Translations under genes and position numbers: made by a program | Source of the DNA: Spirosoma sp. KCTC 42546 | GTDB lineage: Bacteria > Bacteroidota > Bacteroidia > Cytophagales > Spirosomataceae | DNA length: 64,000 nucleotides | NCBI RefSeq assembly: GCF_006965485.1 | Contig: NZ_CP041360.1 | Span: 2,542,001 to 2,606,000 of the forward strand | Direction: 5' to 3' | The notes under the pieces: generated by a model | What the model was told of the DNA's origin: nothing | Database searches by the model: none | The model's input: the letters and a program-made list of their open reading frames with translations, nothing else | Shown here: one piece after another, positions 44,261 to 53,800 of the stretch | Layout of the letters: each line of letters starts with the position of its first letter | Position numbering within the stretch: position 1 is the first letter of the stretch

Positions 44261-45324
44261 AACCACTCAATGACACCCGCCTGCGTTTACTTGGCCCGGT
44301 TGGGTTGTTTTTGTTTGTTGGCCTTTTTTTTCGGCTGGACTGGTATCTCAAACTGCCTTTTAAAACGACACTGTTCAATGACGCCATTGCGCTGACGGCA
44401 GGACTAGTCTGCTGGCAAATTGCCCGCTACGTAGTTTTACAGATTCAATACCGGTATCCGGGCCTTGTCAATACCCGCCGGCGGTTACTGTACTTATTGG
44501 CAGCGCTGCCTGTGCTGGTTTTCTTTGCCTGGCTGATGCGTCATTGGGTGCGTTACCTGATTGATGGTAAATTCTTATACTTTACCAGTGCGGTCGAGCT
44601 TAGCCGGACGCTTGGTATACAGGTTTTCTATCATATCATTTATTTTTCGGTGTACGAAGGCTGGTACATTCTGCGCCAGTGGCAGCGTGAAACGGTAGAA
44701 AGCAGCGACCTGGAGAAGATGTCGCTACAAAGCCAGCTCACGTCCTTACAGAGCCAGGTTAATCCTCATTTTTTGTTTAACAGTCTCAACTCGCTTTCCG
44801 CACTGATCCGGGAGAATCCCGATTCTGCCGATCAGTTTTTAGACGAGCTTACCAGTGTGTTTCGATACTTGCTTCAGGCTGGGGACCAGCACTTGATTCC
44901 CTTACGCGATGAACTGAGTTTTATTCGGTCGTACTTTCATTTATTACAAACCCGATACCAAACCGGGCTACTCCTCAAATTAGCCATCGATGAACCGTTG
45001 CAAACGATGTTCATCCCTCCGCTTACCCTTCAAATGCTGGTTGAAAATGCTGTGCGCTACAATGTCATCCTGCCGGAGCAGCCCCTGCACATATGCATCA
45101 GCACAACGCCAGATGGCTGGCTACGCGTTGAAAATACCCTACAACGAAAGCCGCTTCGGGTGGATACAACGGGAGCCCGACTAACGAATCTGGCAACTAA
45201 GTATGAGTTATTAGGCCAGGAAACTGTGCTTATTGAAGAGAGAAGAGGTTGGTTTGTTGTAACTGTCCCCTTACTGAACGAAGAGTCGTCGATTAACTCG
45301 CCCAAGTTGCTGTTCAATAAGTAG
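44257..45324 (+). CDS. LytS/YpdA-type sensor histidine kinase, second of a tandem pair
   Basis: 355 residues, clearly a duplicate of the preceding kinase over its length (FFRLDWYLKLPF, YPGLVNTRRRL, HFLFNSLNSLSAL). H171 in VNPHFLFNSLN is kept. The ATP-binding part is more diverged: the N-box reads ENAVRYN instead of ENAVKHN and the GIGL-type motif is GARLTNLATKYELL, so ATP turnover may be weak and it could act in a heterodimer with the first kinase. ATGA coupling ensures equal expression. No response regulator follows; downstream is a glycosyltransferase gene with a direct-repeat operator-like site. Confidence 0.88.
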   Translation: MKPLNDTRLRLLGPVGLFLFVGLFFRLDWYLKLPFKTTLFNDAIALTAGLVCWQIARYVVLQIQYRYPGLVNTRRRLLYLLAALPVLVFFAWLMRHWVRYLIDGKFLYFTSAVELSRTLGIQVFYHIIYFSVYEGWYILRQWQRETVESSDLEKMSLQSQLTSLQSQVNPHFLFNSLNSLSALIRENPDSADQFLDELTSVFRYLLQAGDQHLIPLRDELSFIRSYFHLLQTRYQTGLLLKLAIDEPLQTMFIPPLTLQMLVENAVRYNVILPEQPLHICISTTPDGWLRVENTLQRKPLRVDTTGARLTNLATKYELLGQETVLIEERRGWFVVTVPLLNEESSINSPKLLFNK

Positions 45325-45384
45325 TCATTGATGGTCATTGATAGTCACTCATGGTTTTTACGAATAATGACCATCAATGACTAC
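45321..45384. repeat. Perfect 19-bp inverted repeat after the kinase pair
   Basis: Arms 45321-45339 and 45366-45384 perfectly complementary, 26-nt loop; the words TGATGGTCATTGATAGTCA are near-tandem on both sides. The left arm starts on the kinase stop codon. Confidence 0.85.
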
Positions 45385-45441
45385 TAATGACTATCAATGA
45401 CCACGTAGTTAAGCCTGAACGATTGATGCCCCATCCTGGCG

Positions 45442-45472
45442 GTTTCACCGATAAAACCTATCGTTTCACCGA
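45442..45472 (+). promoter_or_regulatory. Two direct repeats, 21 bp apart, upstream of the glycosyltransferase gene
   Basis: GTTTCACCGA occurs at 45442-45451 and 45463-45472, exactly two helical turns apart, about 100 bp before the glycosyltransferase ATG. LytTR-type regulators bind direct repeats with this period, and LytS-type kinases are encoded immediately upstream. No regulator gene is visible. Confidence 0.5.
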
Positions 45473-45569
45473 ATACCAGCTTGAGGTATAGCTACTCTTT
45501 CCTGCATCTTCGACTCACGAACGGGCGGTGCACCCTTCTATACCTTTCTCTTTTTTACCGAACAACATA

Positions 45570-46901
45570 ATGAACACTAAACGTATTCTATTCGCCAGTA
45601 TGCCCTTAGAAGGGCACTTTAATCCACTAACAGGGCTGGCCGTTCATCTGCAACGGCTTGGCTACGATGTTCGCTGGTATACGGGGCCTTCGTATGCCGA
45701 CAAAGTTCGTCGGCTTGGTTTACCGTTTTATCCGTATCAGCAGGCCATCGAGCTGAATCAGGATAATTTCGACGAGATAATACCGGAACGGAAGCAAATA
45801 AAGGGGGCTATTGCCAAGCTGCGATTCGATATTAACCATGCTTTTCTGTTGCGGGTACCGGAGTTTGTTGCCGATCTGACCAGTATTCATCAGGAGTGGC
45901 CGTTCGAGTTGCTCGTTTGCGATGTTGCCTTCACCGGTGCGCCCTTTATCCGACAATTGCTCAATGTGCCGGTGGCAGCAGTGGGTGTAGTGCCGCTCAT
46001 CGAAACCTCCCGGGATTTGCCCCCGTCGGGGATGGGGCTAACACCAATGCGTGGGGTGCTGGGTAGACCCATACAGGCTTTACTGCGTTACCTGATCACG
46101 CATCACCTGCTAAAAACATGCACGGATCAATATAATCAACTGCTCCAGGCGTATGGCTTACCCAAAACATCCAAATTTCTCTTCGATGCCATGATTCAGC
46201 ACTGCGACGTGTTACTGCAAAGCGGTGCGCCTGGGTTTGAGTACCCCCGTTCCGATATGAGCGAGACTATTCGGTTTGTTGGTCCCATGCTGCCTTATAC
46301 TAATGGCGTAAAGCGCCCATTCGCGGACGTAACTAAAGCCCGGATGTATGAGCGTGTAGTTCTGGTAACGCAGGGAACCGTTGAGCGCGACGCAACGAAA
46401 CTGATTGTTCCAACACTCGATGCCTTCAAAAACGATAGCCGAACGCTCGTCATTGTAACAACCGGGGGCTCACAAACCGCTGAATTAAGAGAGCGCTACC
46501 CCCAGGAAAACGTCATTATCGAAGACTTCATTGACTTCAACTCCGTTATGCCGTATACGGATGTATACGTGACCAACGCAGGCTACGGTGGTGTAATGCT
46601 GAGCCTTCAGCATGGTTTGCCAATGGTGGCGGCCGGGGTTCACGAAGGTAAAAATGAGATTGCTGCCCGTGTTGGGTATGTTAATGTGGGGGTAAACTTA
46701 AAAACTGAGCGTCCTACGGCCCGCCAGATTCAGACAGCCGTAGAAGAGGTGCTGACCAACCGGGACTACAAGCGGAATGCGCAACGCCTTCGGGCTGAAT
46801 TTAAGCAGTATAATCCCAATGCACTTTGTACAAAGTACATTACAGACTTGCTGGGAAAGCAGCCAGTCGTGTGCGAGCCTGTCCTGAACCCTGTGGAGTA
46901 A
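45570..46901 (+). CDS. MGT-type (GT1) glycosyltransferase
   Basis: 443 residues from ATG 45570, chosen because the GT-B N-terminal strand KRILFASMPLEGHFNPLTGLA starts there. The C-terminal donor domain has VLVTQGTVERD, DFIDFNSVMPYTDVYVTNAGYGGVMLSLQHGLPMV and GKNEIAARV, the macrolide/UDP-glucosyl transferase signature with the acceptor/donor His-like HGLP. It should glycosylate a small lipophilic acceptor (carotenoid, lipid, flavonoid or antibiotic); acceptor unknown. Cytoplasmic, no signal. Preceded by the two-repeat site and followed by a terminator at 47041. Confidence 0.88.
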   Translation: MNTKRILFASMPLEGHFNPLTGLAVHLQRLGYDVRWYTGPSYADKVRRLGLPFYPYQQAIELNQDNFDEIIPERKQIKGAIAKLRFDINHAFLLRVPEFVADLTSIHQEWPFELLVCDVAFTGAPFIRQLLNVPVAAVGVVPLIETSRDLPPSGMGLTPMRGVLGRPIQALLRYLITHHLLKTCTDQYNQLLQAYGLPKTSKFLFDAMIQHCDVLLQSGAPGFEYPRSDMSETIRFVGPMLPYTNGVKRPFADVTKARMYERVVLVTQGTVERDATKLIVPTLDAFKNDSRTLVIVTTGGSQTAELRERYPQENVIIEDFIDFNSVMPYTDVYVTNAGYGGVMLSLQHGLPMVAAGVHEGKNEIAARVGYVNVGVNLKTERPTARQIQTAVEEVLTNRDYKRNAQRLRAEFKQYNPNALCTKYITDLLGKQPVVCEPVLNPVE

Positions 46902-47232
46902 TTCATCAACCAAACTAATCCTGTTTCAGCGGATCATCATGAAAATTATTCGTTGACCCTAATAATAGTACGACGAATTCGATTCGGGTTGTTTTTCGGG
47001 TGAAGAAAGTCTGAAGATAAGTTTACGTAAAGTACTCATCGAACCTGTTTAAAGTAAATCCTTGGACAGGTTCATTCTTTTTAAGTTGATTCGTTCCGAT
47101 CAAAATACCTGCTTAACGTTTGAACGGTAGATGCTACTTAGGAAGATGCTTTTAGGGTTAATGATACGGTCATTACCTGATGGCGCAGGGCTCCTGCCTT
47201 GCGCCATCGTTTAAGCCTGAATTAATCTATTC
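46902..47232. other. 331-bp region: terminator and hairpin, no gene
   Basis: GAACCTGT (47041-47048) and ACAGGTTC (47066-47073) plus a T-rich tail form a likely terminator for the glycosyltransferase. A second hairpin, 47179-47190 with 47197-47208 (11 of 12 paired, words GATGGCGCA/GCGCCATC), lies 25 bp before the GH43 gene and may hide its ribosome site. Nothing else seen. Confidence 0.6.
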
Positions 47233-48798
47233 ATGAAGAGTCTCATTTTCCTTAGCGTTTTTACGTGTAGTCTACTTACTCAACTGTGTTTGGCACAGCA
47301 ACCGACCAAGCCGGTTGTTACGTACCGAAATCCAGTCATCTCGGGCGATTTTGCCGATCCATCCATTATCCGGGTTGGTACCACATACTATGCAGTAGGG
47401 ACTTCCTCGGAGTGGGGGCCACCGTACCCCATGTATACATCCACCGATCTGGTTAACTGGGCGTACCTTGGGCCAGTTTTTAAGGAGATGCCCGCCTGGA
47501 CGATGGGCAGCTACTGGGCACCGGAGCTTTTTTATCGGAATGGGACGTATTTCGTGTATTATACCGCCCGCCGGAAGTCGGACAAGCGCTCGTACATCGG
47601 CGTTGCCTCTACCCGCGACCTGCGGAAGGGCTTTACTGACCACGGTTTATTGATTGAATGGACGACCGAAGCTATCGACGCGTTTGTGCTGGAAGACCAG
47701 GGGAGGTTATACATTACCTGGAAAGCTTACGGACTAGACAAAGGAAAGGCTATTGAGATATTGGGTGCCGAACTCGCTGCCGATGGTCTTAAGGTGACTG
47801 GTAAAGCGTTTACGCTCCTGACCGCTGACAAAAACAACTGGGAAAGTGGAGGTGCAGAAGGGCAGGCTATTTTCAAACGGGGGCGCTATTACTACATGAC
47901 TTATTCCGGCAATGCCTGTTGTGGGGCCCGCTGTAATTATCAGGTAGGTCTGGCCAGGGCCGAAAAGCTCCAGGGACCCTGGGAAAAGTACGCCGGAAAT
48001 CCGGTGCTGGTCAGCGATAGCATCTGGAAATGCCCTGGCCACGGAACAGTAGTCACTACCCCCGATAACCGCTATTTTTACCTGCACCATGCGTATAACG
48101 GAGTCGATTTTACGTCTGTGGGCCGCCAGGGTGTACTCAGTGAATTAACCTGGGATGACAAAACCCAATGGCCTGCCTTTCGATACGGTACTGAAATGCC
48201 CGCTGTGGCTGAATCCCCAATGGGCGTCAGCCAAACGATGCAGCCTGGCCTGAAGCTGGACTTTGGAACCAACAAAACTGAAATGCCCTGGGTATGGGAT
48301 GTAAGTTTGCCTAAACCTACGTTTACTGTTCAGGAAGGCCAGCTTCAGTTAGTAAATACGGCCTCTGGTTCAATAGGTAGTTTTCTGGGATTCGTTATCA
48401 AGCGAGGAACGTATACCTTCTCGGCAGCCATTCGCCCGCAAGTGGATGTCCTTCAAAGTATATGCCTGTACGGTGACGCATCGAATGGGCTTGGCTTGGG
48501 TGTCCGGAAAAGCCAACTGGAACTTTGGCAGGTGAAAGATGCCGTTCGAACGGTACTGGAAACACAGTCGATACCTGAATCGCTATCATCCATTAGCTTG
48601 CAAGTCCATACTGCTGCCGGACAATTTTACACATTTAGCTGGTATACGGGTGGCACAAACCCACAACTCCTAACAGCCGGACCACTCAATGGATCTTCCG
48701 TGCCCCGGTGGGATCGCGCCCCACGTATTGGGGTTAGCGTATCTGGGACGGGTAAAGAGAAGAGTCATATCCAATCCATTCAACTGAACTACAACTAA
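47233..48798 (+). CDS. Secreted glycoside hydrolase family 43 protein
   Basis: 521 residues with signal peptide MKSLIFLSVFTCSLLTQLCLA. Five-bladed propeller about 30-330 with the three acids of GH43: D42 in SGDFADPS (base), D149 in TEAIDAFV (pKa modulator), E209 in AEGQAIFKRGRYY (acid). CPGHGTV and FYLHHAYN are propeller His motifs. C-terminal beta-sandwich about 345-521. Likely an arabinofuranosidase or xylosidase acting in the periplasm. It lies upstream of the PUL sigma factor with its own terminator, so it may be a separate unit of the same sugar-harvest region. Confidence 0.88.
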   Translation: MKSLIFLSVFTCSLLTQLCLAQQPTKPVVTYRNPVISGDFADPSIIRVGTTYYAVGTSSEWGPPYPMYTSTDLVNWAYLGPVFKEMPAWTMGSYWAPELFYRNGTYFVYYTARRKSDKRSYIGVASTRDLRKGFTDHGLLIEWTTEAIDAFVLEDQGRLYITWKAYGLDKGKAIEILGAELAADGLKVTGKAFTLLTADKNNWESGGAEGQAIFKRGRYYYMTYSGNACCGARCNYQVGLARAEKLQGPWEKYAGNPVLVSDSIWKCPGHGTVVTTPDNRYFYLHHAYNGVDFTSVGRQGVLSELTWDDKTQWPAFRYGTEMPAVAESPMGVSQTMQPGLKLDFGTNKTEMPWVWDVSLPKPTFTVQEGQLQLVNTASGSIGSFLGFVIKRGTYTFSAAIRPQVDVLQSICLYGDASNGLGLGVRKSQLELWQVKDAVRTVLETQSIPESLSSISLQVHTAAGQFYTFSWYTGGTNPQLLTAGPLNGSSVPRWDRAPRIGVSVSGTGKEKSHIQSIQLNYN

Positions 48799-48896
48799 GC
48801 AGGCTGATTTTTGCCTTGATATTTAGTAGTAAACCGAGCCATTTTTCGCTTCTTATGGGGCAGAAATAGGATCAGTTATCTTATTCGTTCTAAACG

Positions 48897-48940
48897 GCCT
48901 TTTCAACTGCCTATAAACAGACAGCTGAAAAGGCTTTTTC
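48897..48940 (+). terminator. Terminator after GH43
   Basis: 48897-48909 and 48922-48934 pair at 12 of 13 positions (GCCTTTTCA...), followed by TTTTTC. Confidence 0.8.
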
Positions 48941-49024
48941 GTATTCAGCACTATACACCTTGGCTCCACGTTTAGTAATAAATGTAATTACGCGAAGTTT
49001 TATTTTTACTTTTTTTTGCTGACG

Positions 49025-49060
49025 ACTAAGGGTAAATAGGGTTGAATTCGTCACCCTATT
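49025..49060 (+). promoter_or_regulatory. ACTAAGGGTAAA motif and small palindrome upstream of the PUL sigma gene
   Basis: ACTAAGGGTAAA at 49025-49036 recurs exactly at 49727-49738, 27 bp upstream of the FecR-family gene. Overlapping it, AATAGGGT (49035-49042) and ACCCTATT (49053-49060) form an 8-bp inverted repeat 19 bp before the sigma ATG. Likely control element of the sigma/anti-sigma unit. Confidence 0.4.
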
Positions 49061-49079
49061 AAATACTCATCCTTAGCCA

Positions 49080-49727
49080 ATGCGCCCAGTCGAAAACTTT
49101 TCAGTTTCAGAAACTCCCTTTCACAAAGGGGGGATTCACCGGCATGATGAAATGCAGTCAGTAGTGGTAGATAATGAACATCTGATTCGGGTAGCTTTTG
49201 CAGAGTCGACAAACAAGGGCTTTGAAGCACTCTTTCGAGTCTATTATCAGGCCTTATTCAGCCATGCAGTTCGCTTTGTCTATACCAAAGAGAAAGCGGA
49301 AGATATCGTGTGCGAAGTCTTTCACGATTTTTGGAAGAGCAATAGTTTCAATTCCATTAAGATCACTTATCGGGCTTACCTGTATGCGGCTGTTCGAAAC
49401 CGGGCCTATAGCTACATCCGCCACGAACTCCGGGAAGAGCGCAGCATGACCTCCCCAGAGCTGTCGGAGCAAATGCCCAGTACCGAAAGCCCGCAATTAC
49501 TGATCGAATATGATGAGCTCTATCAACGGATCGAATCGGTTATTCACAACATGCCCCCCCAGTGCCAGCGTATCTTTCTGCTGAGCCGGTTCGAAGGAAA
49601 AAAGAACCACGAAATCGCTACCGAATTGGGCGTAGCCTTGAAGACCGTTGAGGCCCATATGGCCCGCGCATTAAGCCTCCTCCGTAAGGTCGTCCTCGCC
49701 CTGGGCCTGCTTTTTCTGGTTAGTTAA
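49080..49727 (+). CDS. ECF sigma factor of the SusCD locus
   Basis: 215 residues from ATG 49080; an ATG at 49152 would give a more usual length starting just before LIRVAFAESTNKGFEALF. Region 2: LFRVYYQALFSHAVRFVYTKEKAEDIVCEVF, region 4: MPPQCQRIFLLSRFEGKKNHEIATELGVALKTVEAHMARALSLLRK. A hydrophobic C-terminal tail (VVLALGLLFLVS) is present. It is the kind that pairs with FecR and a TonB-dependent transducer, both encoded next. Its stop codon is overlapped by the second ACTAAGGGTAAA motif. Confidence 0.92.
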   Translation: MRPVENFSVSETPFHKGGIHRHDEMQSVVVDNEHLIRVAFAESTNKGFEALFRVYYQALFSHAVRFVYTKEKAEDIVCEVFHDFWKSNSFNSIKITYRAYLYAAVRNRAYSYIRHELREERSMTSPELSEQMPSTESPQLLIEYDELYQRIESVIHNMPPQCQRIFLLSRFEGKKNHEIATELGVALKTVEAHMARALSLLRKVVLALGLLFLVS

Positions 49728-49738
49728 CTAAGGGTAAA
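49727..49738 (+). promoter_or_regulatory. Second copy of ACTAAGGGTAAA, before the FecR gene
   Basis: Identical 12-mer to that at 49025-49036. It sits between sigma stop and FecR start, so it may be a site for an internal promoter or mRNA-level control. Confidence 0.3.
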
Positions 49739-49765
49739 ACACACCACCATTGTCAACCTTACTAA

Positions 49766-50779
49766 ATGATGGATTATCATATGGAAGATATACTAGATAA
49801 AAAAGTAGTATTCGATTATTTCTCGGGTCATACAACCCCGCTTCAAAAAAAAGCAGTTGAGGCCTGGTTACAGGATACCGCTAATCATGAGCAATACTAT
49901 CAGTGGTTGCATGAGTGGGAGTTATCCCATTTGCAGGCCACGGCATCCTGGCAGGATGCGTTTAATCGGACGCAGGAGCGAGTGAACCAGGAAATCCCCG
50001 CGAGCAGTCCCTTTTTGTCCGTATCCTATAATCGGAGCTGGTGGGCATTTTCTAATCGAAACATGGTGGCAGCCATTGTTCTGGTTACGCTGATTGGTGC
50101 TTCTTTATTCGGACTAAAGGATCGTATTTTTTATAAGACCATTCAGGTTGGCTATGGACAGACAGAGCAGGTTAAACTGACTGATGGATCGCTGGTCGTA
50201 TTGAATGCCAACTCGTCGATCCGATTCCCGAGGTTTGGTTTTGGCGATGGTACCCGTACCGTTGAACTAACTGGCGAAGCCGATTTTCAGGTGCAGCATT
50301 CCCCAAAAAATCAGCGCTTTGTGGTGGTTACGCCCAAAGGATTGCAGGTAACCGTGTTAGGTACGCAGTTTACGGTTTTTGCCCGCCAGCGACGATCTCA
50401 GATAACACTACGCACGGGTAAAGTTGCGTTGCAAATGAGTCAGACGCCTAAAGCGCCTTCTATCATTATGAAGCCCGGCGACCTGGTAACCCTGGATAAT
50501 TCGGGCAAACTAACCCGAGCGCATACGACTAATCCGGAAGTCCAGTCGGCCTGGAAGCATCAGCGGATTACGTTAGAGCGGACCTCGTTGAAAGAGATTG
50601 CCGCCATACTACAGGAAACGTACGGTTTTCAGGTCGAGATAAAAGAGCCTGAACTAGCTGATCGTACGGCAACGGGTTCCTTCCCCGCCCATAATGCCGA
50701 TGAAGTTCTGGAAATGATCACTGAGCTGTTCGATATCAACTTTACCCGCCAGAATAATAAAATCGTTTTTAAAGACTAA
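49766..50779 (+). CDS. FecR-family anti-sigma factor
   Basis: 337 residues. Cytoplasmic N-terminal helical part 1-90 binds the sigma factor (VVFDYFSGHTTPLQKKAVEAWL); membrane segment about 101-119 (MVAAIVLVTLIGASLFGL); periplasmic FecR beta domain about 125-235 (GYGQTEQVKLTDGSLVVLNANSSIRFP, VTVLGTQFTVFA) and C-terminal DUF4974/STN-like domain 255-337 (ITLERTSLKEIAAILQETYGF). It relays a signal from the STN-bearing SusC to the sigma factor. Three-gene cascade sigma-FecR-SusC is intact. Confidence 0.93.
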   Translation: MMDYHMEDILDKKVVFDYFSGHTTPLQKKAVEAWLQDTANHEQYYQWLHEWELSHLQATASWQDAFNRTQERVNQEIPASSPFLSVSYNRSWWAFSNRNMVAAIVLVTLIGASLFGLKDRIFYKTIQVGYGQTEQVKLTDGSLVVLNANSSIRFPRFGFGDGTRTVELTGEADFQVQHSPKNQRFVVVTPKGLQVTVLGTQFTVFARQRRSQITLRTGKVALQMSQTPKAPSIIMKPGDLVTLDNSGKLTRAHTTNPEVQSAWKHQRITLERTSLKEIAAILQETYGFQVEIKEPELADRTATGSFPAHNADEVLEMITELFDINFTRQNNKIVFKD

Positions 50780-50806
50780 TTCCTACCCTCTAAATCCCGT
50801 TAAACC

Positions 50807-53800
50807 ATGAGATACTTTTTACGGGTAACTCGTAAAGCATTACTACACAGTGGTTTGTTGTTTGTGTGCTATCAGGCACCGGCTCAATTGCTAGCCAGCA
50901 CAAAAATTAACGCAGTGAGTACGCATGCTGTGCAGGCAACCACCATTTCGTTACGAGAGGTCCTGATTCAATTTAAAGCCCGCTATCATGTTGATATTCT
51001 GTTTGAAGATCGACTGGTCAATCAATCCGTGAATTCGTCCGTCATTGAAACAACGGCAACGCTGGAAGAGAATCTGACGAAGGTGCTTCAGCCGTATGAT
51101 CTTCGCTTTAAAAAAATAAAGGACGGTGTTTACGTGATCGTGAAAAGCCGGAAGGCACAGAGCACGGCTAGTCAGGGCTTACCAACGGGCTCTGAGACGA
51201 CAGACATCCTACCCACCACTCCGCTGAACCGGACTAGTCTGCAACCCTACAATTCGCTGGAAATGCACCTTCCGGCTCCGGCAGATATTCCGGTTCAGGG
51301 TAAAGTGATCGATGATAAAGGGGAGGGTTTACCCGGTGTCAGCATTGTTATAAAGGGTACACAAAAAGGAACAACCACCGATGCTGACGGAAATTATAAA
51401 CTGGATGTTCCCACAGCGGCTGCCATCCTGATATTTAGTTTTGTAGGTTACCTGCCGCAGGAAGTCAACGTGGGCAATCGTACGGTTGTGGATGTTACAC
51501 TCAAAACGGATGATAAAACGCTCGACGAGATTGTGGTGGTCGGGTACGGAACCGTCAAGAAAAAGGATTTGACGGGATCGGTTGGGGTAATCAGCAGCAA
51601 AGAAGTAAAAGATTTAGGCGTAACCCGGATTGAACAGGGGTTGGCTGGACGGGTAGCGGGTGTGCAGGTGAAAGCCGTTTCCGGCGAACCGGGTGCCGCA
51701 CCGCAGATTCGGGTGAGAGGTATCGGTAGTATTTCGGCAGGAGCCGGTCCCCTGTATGTGGTCGATGGGTTTCCGACGGATAACATTCAGACCTTGAACC
51801 CAAACGATATTGAAACCCTGGACATTTTGAAAGACGCTTCGGCTACAGCTATTTATGGATCGCGAGGATCGAACGGTGTGGTTATAATTAATACCAAACG
51901 CGGCAAATCTGGCAAGGCGAACATTACGCTGGATACTTACTACGGCTGGCAGAAAGTATCGAAAGTGCCTATCATGAAGAATTCGCTCCAACAGGCTCAG
52001 TTCTTCTATGATGGCATGCGGAATAAAAATCTGGATGCTGGTAAAGACGTAACAGGACCACCTACTGCCTGGTTTACGCCAGTTCCCGCCATTATCATGG
52101 ACGTAATTGAAGGCCGGAACACTACCGATGAAAACTCCCTGGATAAAGTATTGATTACAGCACCCCAGCGCCAGATTCAATTAGCTGCAACAGGAGGCTC
52201 CGAAAATATTCGCTATGCGGTAAGCGGTGAGTATTTCAATCAGGATGGGATTATCATCAACAGCGGGTTCAAGCGGTATTCGTTACGAACGAATATTGAC
52301 GCCCAACTCACAAAACGGTTATCGCTGAAGCTAAATTTCAACCCATCGTATACAGATCAGCGTTCGCTGCCGTCGACCGGAGTTAGTGGAGGTACGGCCA
52401 GTACGCTGGGGATTGTAGCCTCTACCTTACAGATTCATAATTTTCGGCCGTTGTTAGATGCCAATGGCAACTATTTCAACTACGCTGGTCTGGCCGATAT
52501 GGCCGACATTTATAACCCACTAGCCGTGGCGAAGGAAACGATTACCTCGCAAAAAGGCCTTCGTTTGCTGGGGAATATCAACCTCGATTACCAGATCATG
52601 GATGGACTAAAATTCAACGTGCTGATAGGGGGGAGTCTTATAAGCGGCAAGGGCATGTATTTTCGGCCGCAACGCGTTTACTTCGCCAATGAGCTGGCGC
52701 TAGGTACCGATAACTCATCCCTGATTACGAACTGGCTCACCGAGTACACCTTAAATTACACGAAGAGTTTCAACAAGCACTCCATTTCGGCTTTGGCAGG
52801 TTATACGGTTCAGAAAGAACATGGTGAGTCTAATTTGTTGAGCAGTAATAAGTTTCCGAATAATTTAGTGCCTACCTTAAGTGCCGTTGGTGGGCTGATC
52901 ACCAACGGAACGTCAAGCATTTATGAGTGGTCGTTGCTGTCTTATCTGGCACGGGTCAATTACAATTACAACAGTAAATACTACGTAACTACCTCCATTC
53001 GTACGGATGGATCGTCCCGCTTTGGAACTGAAAATAAATATGGGATATTCCCATCTGTTGCCCTGGCCTGGCGTATTTCGGATGAAAGTTTCCTGAAAAA
53101 CATCCGCGCCCTCAACGAACTTAAACTCCGGACCAGCTACGGTGAAACCGGGAACAATAATATTGGTAACTACGACCAGTATGGAACCATCGCCTACGAA
53201 AATTATGGTCTGGGCAACTCAGTAGCAACGGCCATTGCACCCGGTCGTATTGGCAACCCATCCTTAACCTGGGAGAAACAAACCTCCATCAATTTTGGGG
53301 TCGATGCCAGTTTCTTTAACAACCGGATCAGCGGCTCTATTGACCATTTTCAATCTAAAAACACGGACCTGCTGCTGAACGTAAACATCCCGAATAATAC
53401 CGGTTTCAGTACGGCCCTGCAAAATATCGGCGAAGTCAGAAACACCGGCTGGGAGTTTGTGCTCAGCACCGTAAACGTTGACAGAAAAATTAAATGGTCA
53501 ACGGACTTTAACCTGTCGACGTACCGAAACAAAGTGGTGAAATTAGGTCCCCAGGGTGATCCAATTTACTCGGGAAACAACGTTACCCAGATTGGCCAGC
53601 CTATCGGGATGTTCTATGGTTGGCTGACCGATGGGATCTTTAAAACCCAGGCTGAACTGGACAAGGGACCATTTTATAACCCAACTGGCAGTGACCGCTC
53701 GCACGTGGGGGATATCCGATTTGTGGACATCAACGGCGATGGCGTCATTACAAATGCGGATAAAACGATCATGGGCTCGCCCTATCCTGATTTCTATTAT

